Source: Rhabdornis inornatus
Lineage: Eukaryota; Chordata; Aves; Passeriformes; Rhabdornithidae
Reading direction: 5' to 3'
Length of the DNA stretch: 64,000 bases
NCBI GenBank assembly: GCA_013397075.1
Contig: VWZS01002843.1
Coordinates: forward strand, 575,501 to 639,500
A model generated the notes under the pieces. That model worked only from the letters and a program-made list of their open reading frames with translations. It was not told the DNA's origin and searched no databases. Below are positions 1-12,200 of this stretch, piece after piece. Numbering within the stretch: the first letter of the stretch is position 1; every line of letters begins with the position of its first letter. The position numbers and the translations under genes were made by a program.

Positions 1-2477
1 TTGTTATATAAAAGTAATCTAATTAATTTTAAAACCGAGCATGTAGTAGATTCTGAATTGGTTTCATGCTCTGTGGGAGGTATAGCCAGTAGAAAAAAGG
101 TTATGTGAAATTCAGATGGTTGCTGCGAGCAGTTATGATCATGTTTGGGTGTGTCCCCAAATTCCAGTGTCTGTTTCTTCATCTGTAAGTCTTCGTATTT
201 TTATTTCCATTGGTAAATGAGGCAATTATCTGCATTATGGAACGTTTAGGCATTGGAGGGATTGGAGCTTGATGTACTTACAGCAGGAAAATTCTTTTGG
301 GCCTGTCCTCAGACTGAACATAGGAAAAACTCCTCCAGCACATGTAATAGTTCCAGTGATACCAAGGTCTGTAGGTTATACCCTGAAGGTTTGTAGAAGA
401 ATCATAACAATACTACTCTACTAATAAATATTTTCATGTATATGTTAGTTCACCAATATATGAATTTGATGTTTTGGAAAGGTAGCAATGTTTCTTAGCA
501 AACCAACAAAGGTAAAATAATTGCTTCAAGGGAAGGTCACTTATTGGAGTAAACTGCACACATTAGCCTTTCTACTAACAGGCCATTTGTAGCTGGGAAA
601 CAATTTAAGACTGCTCATTGCTATCTTGTACATAATAATTAACTAATCATTGAAAAATTCATTTTCACGTTAAAGTGCTGTTACTGCAGTGTTTATGATC
701 AGCAGCCTCCCATTAAGGAAAAACAGAATTAGCTCTGTTCTCCAGGCTACAGAGAACACTACAGGCTGTCAAGAAGGAAAGTACAGGTGACCAGAGATGG
801 GGTATCACTGTGGCCATCTCACTGCCATCCTCGGTCTTGCAGATAGAGCTGTAGTCTGCTTCCTTTAGCATGCTACTTTGAATTCACATTTCAATTTTGC
901 TTATTGATGTAGCAGAGAGTTTAGATATGGACTCCAAGCCTGCCAGGCAGGTGCTGCTTGTGATGGTAGTGTGTCTAGAGAAACTGAAGCATGAATGCAC
1001 TTTAACATAAAGGGTGAGTTAAAATGTAAAGTGTTGTGCTAAATCAGTGTGTATCATAAATCAATTAAATGTGAATCGTATATAATATTTATCATAGCAG
1101 TTGCTGCTTCGCACCATGTTACTCTACTGGAATTACTAGATTAAGTGCATAAAATAAGAGTAATTAAGTGATGACCCAGTCTAATCAACGTATGGCACTG
1201 CTATTGTGGATTAAAAAAGAAACCTCTATTTCCTTACAAAATCGAAGTGTGTTTGGTAAAGATTGCATTAATTTAAATCTGTCCTATTGCCTGTTACAGT
1301 GTTTGCAGAATTGTTTTAAAAAACCTTTTTAAGTCAATAGACAGAAATGGTCTGTTGAGACAAATGGAAAAGCAGACATTATTTGCTTAAGATAACGTCT
1401 GTGGCAATTTGGCTGAAGCTAGAAATTTTGATTCTGAGGGGAATTTACTTTTTGATTGCAAAAGTTATGACAATACTGCTAAGAAGATGAAAGCTGTTAA
1501 GATTGCCATTTATGAATTTGAAAAGTAATCTGTTTTGACTATATCAAATAAAAAGCTATTGGCATTTGCACAGTAGGTACCTTCTACAGAACTGAGCTCT
1601 GACTGTAATCTTGACCCCTGCTTCTACAGCATTCAGTGAAAATAAATGACTTGGTAAATTAAATTCATTGTGCTAAATGCAAGCTCAGTTGCTTGCATAG
1701 TTTCAAGTGTTTGTAAGTAGCTGCAGAATGGTGCTACTGAGTTTCAGATTTTGAAGACCTCTTTGATTTTGTGTTAATATAGTTTTTGTAATGGATGGTT
1801 TCTCTGGGCTTTTCTTTTGCTGCTGTTAACTTGCATATATGAGGGAGATTTCAGAAGTTGACCTTTACTGCTATTGAACAGTAAATGCCTTCTCACATTT
1901 AATGGAACTCTCATTCTTAACTAGTCTACCTACAACTCACACACTTCAATGTTTGTAACATTGGAATCTGTTATGTTACGGACTCATCAGACCAGCCCTT
2001 TAACGCCACTTTGATCCTGAAACGCAAGTAGGCACGGTGTAGGGATGTATGTGTTGCCTGAGTATGAGCCAGATCAGGTCCAGCCGAATTTGGCCATGTT
2101 TGTCTGGTTTTGTGTCCAAGTTAATTAGCTGTGCCAGCCTTCAGGACTCCTGACTTTGGATTCAGCATGGCCCTAGCATGTCCAGACTGTACCAGAACAG
2201 GCTTGTAGGCTTGTAAAACACTGGTTTGCACTGTCTGCATTACCACAACAGACTTCTGCTAACTCTGGCAGCTCTTAATGTTCACATAATAGCCTTGTTT
2301 ATACTGTTCATGGAAAGAAGGAAGGGAAAAGCTTTTAGGAATAAATAGTCTTAAACCTAGAAAAGATGGGCCATAAGTTCATTTGTAAAGACTGCTGCTC
2401 CTGGTTCCAGTATCTGAATATGTCAGAGTGCCATGTGCCACGTCTGTTTTCTTCTATTATTTCTTTCCTCCTGAGAG

Positions 2478-2535
<58 letters not shown>

Positions 2536-2540
2536 CGCGC

Positions 2541-2592
<52 letters not shown>

Positions 2593-5500
2593 CGCGCGCA
2601 CGTGTGTGCATCGCTGGCAGCATATATCACTGAAATTCACTTCAGTTTTAAGCCTTATCAAGATGTCAGCATGAAAGAGTCTGTTCTTTTGTGTTTGTCC
2701 GAAATATCCTGCCAACAGGATTTTTTATAAACAACCTACTCTTTTGCAATGTCCCGCTAAAGCAGTTTATAAGGACATAATTTTAAAAGGTAAAGCCTCT
2801 TTGGAAATAAACATTTTTGTTCTAACACAGTGAATTGATGATGTACCTTCAAAGTTAGACATGTTCCTAACAATATGAGAAGTGTGTTTGTTTTCCTGCT
2901 TGATGACTGACTAGTGCTGTGGTTGAGATATGCCTCTGACTCTGTAAGTACAAGGACAAGGCAAAGTTTTCATTTCTGTGCCAAGAAACCTGGGACTAAA
3001 GCTCCTAACCTTTCTCCTCTGATTATTGTAACTTCATGCCAGTGAAATCTTTGGGTCTGAACAAAAAAACCCTTAGAAAACTTCCTCTTATTTCTCTAAG
3101 AGGAACCATTAAATTTGCAGTAGTCTCTCTTCAGAGTGATTACTAGATTAAAGGTCTGCTGTAAGTGAGCCTGCAGTCAATGAGCAGAGTGTTTTCCAGA
3201 CATGACCTGAGATAGACAATGCTTTCCCTGTTAGGAGCTTGGCTTTGGTCCTTCCCCTGGGGAGCTGCTAACACAGCTTACAGGAAATGAATTTAGAAAA
3301 CATTTGTAAGGATTTGTTTCCTAGGATGGGTAACCATGCAGAATGTGTCTTTCACTGAACATACATACCTCAAAAAGTGTGAAAAACTCACTCTGAAATA
3401 CAAGGCAACCTAGCTGAGGGTTTAGATTTTTTTTTTGTTTGGCTGTGACTACAGGAATGAATAGTATGTGAGGATTCTTCAGCAGCAGAAAAACAAGCAT
3501 TAGGATAATGCTGTAAGAAACAAATAGTACTTTATTTTATGCCTTCCATCTAGTTTAAGACAGATCATCTAAGTTCTCTGTGTAGCCAGTAAATAGAAGG
3601 GAATGCTTCCACACCTCCTTAGATTTTTTGCATTGCAGTGTGTGAGCCATTCCACCTGTCCTCCTGTATGCTCATTGTGCTGGGAAAGCTGGAATGGCCT
3701 ATCTTTGTCCCTGCAAACTGAGAGCAAGCAGGCTCCATGTGAGTACCTCTCACTAAAGTGCTTGAAATGAGGTGCAGCCAAATCCAGATCATGTTCCAGA
3801 ACCATTGGGACATAAGAGCAAGATTAGACTTGGGAAGTGTGCTGAACTCTAAGCATACCTGCTTTAAGGAATTACATGTATTAGAACCGATAATTTTCTT
3901 AACTGCCTTTATCTAACTACTGGCACGTTAATAACCATTTGGTCTTAGTAGGCATTCTGTATTTTTATTGTCTAGAGGCTAGGGAAGTCTTTGTCCATCT
4001 TAAGAATTTAGAACATTTTATGTCTGAAATTACACATTGCTTTGCAGATCTAATATCCAGTGCTTTAGTATCCCTGTAAGTAGAACTCTCATCAAAGTTA
4101 ATAGTAGTTACACAAAAGGTACAGAGGGTGTATCCTGTTCACCCATTAAAATTGTTTCAGATTAGAGCTTTGCAGTTCCAAGTATAAAAACAGCTGCTGA
4201 CAAGCCAGCCTCTGTGGGCTGATCAGTGTGTGTAAGATCAATGTATGTCTGTCTGTGCACGCAAATACACACGTTTAAATACACATACTCTTGAATTTAA
4301 AAAAAAAATTAAATTGGAACTGACAATATTTTCATCTTCCAAAGTTAGACTTCTTCCAAGTTTGTCTTTCATCCTAAAAAGGTTGATAACTTTGATAATC
4401 CTCAAACAGGTCTATGAATCTGCACTATTTTTCAGTAAATACATTCAGTTCCATCAATTTTTTGCATGATTGCAGTTTTAGCAAAAAGTAAGGAGGCAGC
4501 TGCAGTTTTTTCATTGATGAGGAATATTAAAGAAGTGGGGTTTTTTTGGGACTTTTTATTAGTTGTGAAATACAGGAAAATCTTGAATGCAGAAGAGAAA
4601 ATTCTTTTCTCCAAAACTTGCAATTTCACTCTTGAATACAGTTCCAAAGTGCTTACTAATTGCTGCTTTCTTAGATGAAGTTTTGGCTTAGTAATAACTA
4701 AATAAAAAAATTGTATTATTTCTGGTTAGTTTTAATTAGGTTGCTATTTTACATTGTTCAGCAATCTACCAGAGGAGATTGTTGCATACACTGTGGTGAT
4801 TCTTCAATTCAAGAACATTTATTCCATTGTAATAGAAGTCATAACTTTTGCATCAGACATATAATCTTATAAAAATCTGACTTATGGAAATGGTGGTCCC
4901 AACTTTCGCTTACCACTAAAAAGTATTTATGTCTCCTCCTTTTGAGTAAGTTGTACCTTTTCTGTAAGCAAGCCATAGCTCTGTAGAGCCATAACCTTTT
5001 CCAGTCATTTCCTTTGAATTTTTGGGGTTTTTTTCCTATGGTTGGTGAAGGGGAAGTACTCATAGAGCACTGAGCAAATGCTGTGATCTTTGCTGACTGA
5101 ATTCAAGTTGGCTGCATGCTGCATGGTGTTTCAAACTCATTTGTGATACTGTAGCCTCATGATTCTAAAAAATTCTCACAAGACAGCATAAGAAAATTGT
5201 GATGAAGCACAAGGAGAGCTTGGGTGGGTCTTTCTATGCTTGGGGGAGGTAGCTGTGATTTCTGCTGTGCAGTGGGAAAGCTGAGGCACTGGCTATGCAT
5301 GATTAATCTTGCATGTTTGAAACAGGAATGGAAAGGCTAGAAAAGGGGAGATGATATACATCCAGGATAAAGCTGGGGTATGTTTTTCAGGCTGTTTACT
5401 TTGTGAAATTACTGTGGGTAGGAAAATTGGAAAGGGGAGGAAAAAATGAAGCTAAACAATGTGTCTGTTAAGTGAAATAACTCTTAATCTCCTTTGCTTT

Positions 5501-6132
5501 TTGCTCTTCTTTCTTATGAACTGTGGAACTTTAGTATTAAGATAAAGACTGTTCACATTTCAGTTTAGATGAAATAAGATTGATTTTGTTTTAAATGCTA
5601 GATGTGGGAGAACTGAAATTAAGTATTTTCCCTTTAGTTAGCTGGAAAACATTACCAAGAGTAGCTCCAGCTATATGTCATGTTCCAGTCAGGTTTTAGC
5701 AAAAGGAATCTGTGAGAACATTCAAGTTAAAGTTTCATTATCTGTATTCATCTTCGTATATTTGCACCAAAGTGAAAAATGCAAGGAATTTTCTGGCCTG
5801 TGCACAGGACTCAACTAAAACAAGTTTAATGAGATACCACATTTGGTTTTGTACACAGATTCATACATGCTGACACAAAAAGTTGAAAACATAGGAGGTG
5901 AGAAAAAGAACATGGTGCTGATATAACAATTGCTGTCTAAAACCATACAAACCAATACTTGAAAAGGAGCCAAAAATATCTAGAAGAATTCAAAACCTTA
6001 AAAAAAGCAGCTTTATTTCACCTACTGAGATGAGTAAAGTGCTCTCCATTGTTTAATGTGGATTCTATGGTCTCTTGTTAACATCAGTGTAAGGTAAAGA
6101 AGCATTTATGGACATTATTCCTCTTTCACCAG
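1..6132 (+). other. FREM2 intron upstream of first visible exon
   Basis: No exon is recognisable here on either strand. The first FREM2 exon in the window opens at 6133 in phase 1, so at least one earlier exon must lie before base 1. The stretch is AT-rich, non-repetitive intronic DNA except for the compound dinucleotide repeat near 2.5 kb. Open frames across that repeat are artefacts of its simple sequence. The intron ends in a pyrimidine-rich tract and CAG at 6130-6132. Confidence 0.75.
2474..2612. repeat. Compound (GT)n(AT)n(GT)n(GC)n microsatellite, block duplicated
   Basis: Two successive blocks each run AT-repeat, GT-repeat, then GC-repeat; the first is also preceded by a short GT run. 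The AT runs lie at about 2491-2518 and 2541-2569, and GC runs at about 2535-2540 and 2592-2599. Nearly the whole tract alternates purine and pyrimidine, with one phase break where GCGCGC meets TATATA near 2540/2541. It looks like replication slippage plus tandem duplication of a whole compound block. It lies in a FREM2 intron. Confidence 0.95.
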
Positions 6133-6282
6133 AACCAGCATTCTACTTTGGAGATGATGAATACTACGTTGATGAGAGTGCAGGCCACGTTGAGGTCCGT
6201 GTCTGGAGGACTGGGACTGATCTGTCCAAAGCTGCCTCTGTTACAGTGAGGTCTCGCAAATCTGAGCCAGTGACTGCAGAGG
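6133..6282 (+). CDS. FREM2: FREM2 window exon 1: first half of a Calx-beta domain
   Basis: This exon opens after a CAG acceptor in phase 1 and closes at a GTGAGT donor in phase 1 (150 bp). It encodes EPAFYFGDDEYYVDESAG and the following strand VEVRVWRTG, the usual start of a Calx-beta fold (extracellular beta-sandwich). It is probably the third of the five Calx-beta domains, since only three remain in the window. The reading frame upstream into the intron is not coding. Confidence 0.93.
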
Positions 6283-9200
6283 GTGAGTTCTTGCTTCACT
6301 CTGGATTCAGACTGCTACTACACTGCACATGCTGGGACACATGGCTGGCACAGGCTGCTACGTTTCACAAGGGCTAGTTCAGTGGGTCTTGGGGCAGTTT
6401 CAGCCACATAAAATGACAATTGTATGTGTCTTGCTCTGAGCAGATATCTTCTTCTTGGAACAAATTACATGGTTACAGAATTTCAGAGAAACAGGAATAA
6501 GAGCCACTATGAAGTATAGCACTAGGAGAAATGCCTTTAAATCCTCATATAAAGACTGCTACAAAGGCAATTGATTGCTGCCTCAAGAGCATGCTCTGGG
6601 CACAGTTATGATCACTGGTAGCGTGCTGAGTTTGCTTCTTTCCTTTTTACTGTAGGCAATGAGAAATCATTACCTATTATCCTGTTCAGGAACTGCATTG
6701 CTTCAGCTGTGTGGTTCTTGGATGCTTCAGAAGAACCTTTGCAGAATCAAGTATTAACATACTCTATTTTTTTCACAAAACATATCATAATGTTTAAATT
6801 AAGATATTCATATCAAGGCAGCATAAAAATTATTTTCCTTAGATGCTTATCCTGAGTAACTTTACTGTCATTTTCAGGAATATCTAAACATAATATATAT
6901 ATATATATGATATATGCATAACATAATATTCATAATATATATGTATTTTTCTTATGGAAAAGAAAATTATTACATCTGAAAAAATACATGGTTGCTTCAG
7001 TTCTGAACTTGCTTTTATGATCTGATGTCTCTATCAAATCTTGAATATTTAAATTACTTTATTTCTGGTAAAAGAATATCTTTCCTTACAGTAAGGATCT
7101 TCATTCATTGTGCCAGGACCTCTATCCTGGCATTCATTGTGCCAGGATTAAAAGCTGGGAATGGCTCAGCTCATGAGCTCTCTAGTCTGTTGGTCACAGC
7201 AGATGTAATTAATTATATGTAATGCTATTTTTATCTCTTTTCCATTGGTAGCTGGAGTAGATTATGTAGGCATCAGTCGTAATTTGGATTTTTCCCCTGG
7301 AGTCAATATGCAGACATTCCGTGTGATAATTCTGGATGATCTTGGACAGCCAGTGTTAGAAGGAACAGAGAAGTTTGAGCTTGTGCTAAGGATGCCCATG
7401 AATGCTGCCCTTGGAGAACCCAGCAAGACCACCATCTTCATCAATGACTCAGTGTCTGACTGTGAGTAATTTTTTTTTTATTTTTTTTTTTTTTACTTTT
7501 TTCATATTTTGGAGATGATGTGTTAAGTCGTTTGCTGTCTGGCTACTTCTGTTCTGTATCTGGTGCAGTGTGGCATAAGTAAATGTGAAATGGTGGAGGG
7601 AAGATATGATAACTTCTGCAGTTATACTTTACATGTGCTTTCTATGTTTTTCTGCCCAGTGCCAAAGATGCAGTTTAAAGAATCTGTGTATGTAGCCAAT
7701 GAAAATGATGGGCAGATTTCTGCCATGATATATAGGAGTGGAGATATTCGATACACATCCACTGTGAGATGCTATACAAGGCAAGGTTCAGCTCAGGTTA
7801 TGATGGACTTTGAAGAACGTCCTAATACTGACAGTTCCATCATCACATTCCTTCCTGGTAAGTTCTTGATCTCATTTTAGAACCCTATAATCTACCATGT
7901 TTTCTTTTGTTTTGCTTTGCTTTCCTTTGCTTCGTTTGTTTCGTTTTGTTGTGTTTTAATTGTCTCTTCTCATAAAGTAGTGCCAAAAAGATCGCTCTGG
8001 AAAACAAAGGCTTAGGGGTTTTTTAATACACAATGGGATGATGTTGCCTCTATTTTCTTCACTTCTGACTTAGAGGGATAATCAATGAGAATCAAAAGTG
8101 TATGTCTTCATTTAGGTTCAGCCTGAGTGCCAGGATCTTTTTGATAGCAAAAGCAGGTTTGGTATAACACAGAAGAAGCACAGAAAGGAAACTGTCAAAA
8201 GTTCTGCTCTTTGTTAAGCAGATTTCTGGTAAATACATTTGACTTGCACTGAAATGAGTAAGAGATGTTTCAACAGGTATATAGCTCCCTAATTCCTGTT
8301 TGAATTTTTTCTCCCACCAAGGCTTTCCTAAGACCGCCCATCAACATCTGGCAGTTAATATCTCACATCAGAGATGAAATGCAAATAAATCAAATGTTAC
8401 TCTGTTGAAAGAATATTACCTAATTCTTTCAACTTGTGCAGAAAGCAGTTTGGTCTTCTAGTCTTTGAAGTTTACACACATGTGATATTTTTTTACAAGT
8501 CTTGAACAAGTTCTATCATCAGCATGAAATCCTTGGTATGCCCTTATCACAGAAATAACATCATTCATATTTCTGTAGACATGTATCACAGTTCTCTTTA
8601 AAAAGTGAGTTGTTCAGTCTTTATTTAGGGCTGGCCTCAGCTTTTAGTGCTGTCCTGTACTCTGCACCTTTGCTATTGCTTCTGTGCAACCAGGAAGGAG
8701 TCCAGCTAGTAAGAATTAATGGATCTGGGCCACTTAGGAAGTGACTTTTCTATTTTTTTGAGTGTTGCCCTACCATTTCTCTGCAAAGATGAGTAGCAAA
8801 GAGGTCTACTAGAACTATATTTTGTCTCCATAAGTTTCTTAGGCATGTTTAATATGCAGCAGTTTAATTTCAGGTTTCACATTTCCCATGTAACAATAAG
8901 CTGGATGAGTATTTTGCATTTTTTTCTCCTCCTAAGTGATAATTTATTTTCTATAAGGGGAAAACACAGCTTCAGAAAATGAGCACAGTCAGCATCCTGA
9001 TCTGGTTCTTCATCTTAAAGAGCCTTGATCTTATTTGCATGTGTAATGATGAAAAAAATACAGTAAATTGACCTAATCTCTCTCCTGCTGTCCTGTTCCT
9101 TTTATCTGGGGTGTAGGAGTCAGTCTCATGATGAAGAGCCCACCAAGTCATGCTGGGTGCCAGACACTGAACACCATTCGTAGGTCTTGCTGCTTGTGTA

Positions 9201-12200
9201 GAAGGTATAATGCAAGGTGTTCAAGTTTCTGAACATCTAGTAAGTTAGGGCACATTCATTTGTGAGTGCAAAATTGTTTGATACTCCAAAGCATTTTTAA
9301 GGCAATATTCCTGTCACTTGGAATCAGTGGGAGTTCAAAAGACTTTGAAGTCAAACTGAATGATATAAGTGAAGGTTCACACAGTTGGAGAGTGTCCAAT
9401 CAAAAGAGACTTGAAATAGAAAACTTCAGGACAAAATTGCCATTAGTATTAGTAATGCTAATTAGTAATTAGTACTACCATTAGAAAGCTTTTATTACTC
9501 TGTTTCCTTGTGCAAATATTTACTTTTTAAGTGCAGTCTGTAGAAGAGGTCACTGAGAAGGAGCATTTTCTTCTTAGGTAAAACAAAAGGACTAATACAC
9601 ATAAAGTGAACATACCGAATAGAAACTTGTCTTACAGAAGTCCCAAAATGGGGGATTCCACTTTAATGAGTTTCCATAGAAAGGTAATGATTGCTAATTC
9701 TGCTTTCACTGCTGTCATTGTTCATTAACTTGTATGGTGTCAAGGTGGATGCCTTGGCCAGCAGGAGCAGCCTGTGGTACCTTGGGCTTGGAGAGAAGTG
9801 CTGTATTAGAGCAAAGAACACCTAAGTTCTGCCTGATACTACCTTCAGAATGATTGCAGGTGAAACTGAGAAGCCTTGCACGCTGGTGCTTATGGATGAT
9901 AGTTTCCATGAGGAGGAGGAAGAGCTACGCCTGGTTCTTGGCACTCCGAGAAGTGATTCTTCCTTTGGTGCCTCTATTGGCGAGCAAAACGAGACACTGA
10001 TAAAGATTCAGGATCACGCAGACAGTAAGAATAGTTTATTGTTACTGGCTTTTGGAAGCCCATCTGCATGCTCTAAAACCATTTTTTTTTTCTTCTAATG
10101 ACAGAGGCTATCATTAAGTTTGGTGAGACCAAGTTTAGCGTGAGTGAACCGAAGGACACAAGGCAGGTAGCAATTGTGAAAATCCCAGTTCTTCGTCTGG
10201 GAGACACTTCAAAAGTTTCTATTGTGAGAGTTCATACAAAGGATGGATCTGCTACTTCTGGAGAAGACTATCATCCTATATCAGAAGGTAGGATCATACT
10301 TGTCACATCTAGCTATTTGTTTTCATTCACGACTGTAACATAATTTTTGAAAAATGAAATCACTTTGTGATTAGAATACTTTGCAATGACATCCCAAAAT
10401 ACATTTGACTGTTAAAATTCAGTGTGGACAGATCCCCTATGGTATACAACAGTCAATTGCTATTGGAATACTAATTATCAGTGGAGATATTTACAAAAGA
10501 ATTGTGACTCTTTTGAAACTATTTGTAGCTCAAGTAATTGTAGAAGATGTGTGAATTAAACCTTAGTTATATTTGCAGAGTGTAATAACATTATTTATAG
10601 GATATGATTGCGTGGCTGTTTCTTGAGCAATCCATTAAGAAAATGGCATTTGCTCTATGTAGGTATTAATGTATATTTCTTTTTATTTTTCTATGTTCAT
10701 AGTAATAAAGCTTTCCTTCTGTATTTCTGAATTCACTTCCTGCTACTCCACGCTACTGATGAATGAGGAGAGAAATTGTGTAACAGAATGAGAAATTTCT
10801 TAGCTGATAAACTTCTTTCCATTAATAGCCCACCTACATGCTTTAGGCAATGACTAATGGAGTTTGTAGCATGATGATATTTTTTTCTTTTAAAGTTTAT
10901 GATAATGCATGATACTACTCTGTGTTTTAAGATTAATCATTCATTGCTGGAGTGTTTTCACAGTTTTGGATAAACTGTTTTGGCATCCAGTCCAACTGGA
11001 ATGTATGACTTACCTTTGAACATCCAGCAACAACATTGTGCTACATCTTCAAATTCCATAGGAGTGGCATTTGCCACTAGTGATATCTGAAGAGACAATT
11101 TGTTAGCCACAAGAAAATCATCAACCCAGAGCTTGCTAATTCCAATCACTTTGCTTCTGCAGTTTTGAGTTTTGCTCTTTCCCCTGAACTGTAGGAACTT
11201 TTAGTGTCAGCTGATACTTATCCTCTCTGCACATTACCTGTAGGCATTGTCTTGCTTACAGTCTCCCTGCTGTGCACCAACAGCACATGGGAGCAAAGTT
11301 TTCAGGGGAAATGTGTTGCTGCAGAGAAAGAGGCTCTTGGCCTCTGCCCCCAAGCCTTTGAGAAAGTTATGTGAGGTGCAGGATTTCCCCACAGGTTTCA
11401 GAATATCTGTGGGTTTAGGGAACCTGCCTATTCAGCCGTAGGTACAAACCCTGCATCCTTAATTGGATTTTCTGAAGGAACTGTGACAAACTGAAAACCA
11501 GTAAAATTCTTAGCTGTCACACAGCTAAGAGTTCATATGTTTATTACCATAAAGAGTATTTCCCTGGCTTAATAACACCTGGGATTGGAAGGATCATTAG
11601 ATCACTTAGTAAGATTCACTGTAGATTGCAAGATTCTCCCAGTTTTCCCAAATTACTTTTGTATTGATTCAAATAACTTTGATTGGAGAAAATATATCCT
11701 TTAGAAAGGGCATCCAGTCCCAGTTTGAAGGTTTTGGAGAGGAAGAGTGTTTCTTAGCACTGGTCAGTTTCTATCACCTAACTGTGCCTTATTTCCCATA
11801 TACAATTCAGTTTTAATGCACTACAGCTTTTTGTGCCTGTCCCTTTAGAGTGCAGAGTTCTTTATCACCTGGTATATGTTGATTATGATGGTGTTTCTAT
11901 ATACCAGTGAGAACATCACTCTCTGCAAGTCCTTCTGGTCCTAAGTTTCTGTTGGGTATTTCTGTACAATTTCAAAGTGAATTTGACATTCTTTCAAAAT
12001 AAAAATATTAGAAATGCACTTATTATTTTGGTTATTGTCACTCTTACCCTTTCCAGGCACAAATGTTTAATAGTTTCTTACTTTTTATTTCTTTAGTAGT
12101 TAATAGAGTCAAGAATCATAGTACTCCCTAACTTGGTCAGTGTGATGGGTTGATCTCGGCTGGCAGCAAGTGCCCACCAAAGCTGCTCTATGACTCCCCC

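Larger units (their letters stand above)
6283..7251 (+). other. FREM2 intron (969 bp)
   Basis: This intron holds no gene. It has an AT-dinucleotide-rich patch around 6889-6942 and a small direct repeat with an internal hairpin at 7102-7147. The 3' end is TTTTCCATTGGTAG, with the acceptor AG at 7250-7251. Confidence 0.85.

Noticed and set aside
2335..2730. Overlapping open frames on both strands
   Set aside because: They are translations of the GT/AT/GC microsatellite (runs of VCVCV, YIYIY, HTHTH), not genes.
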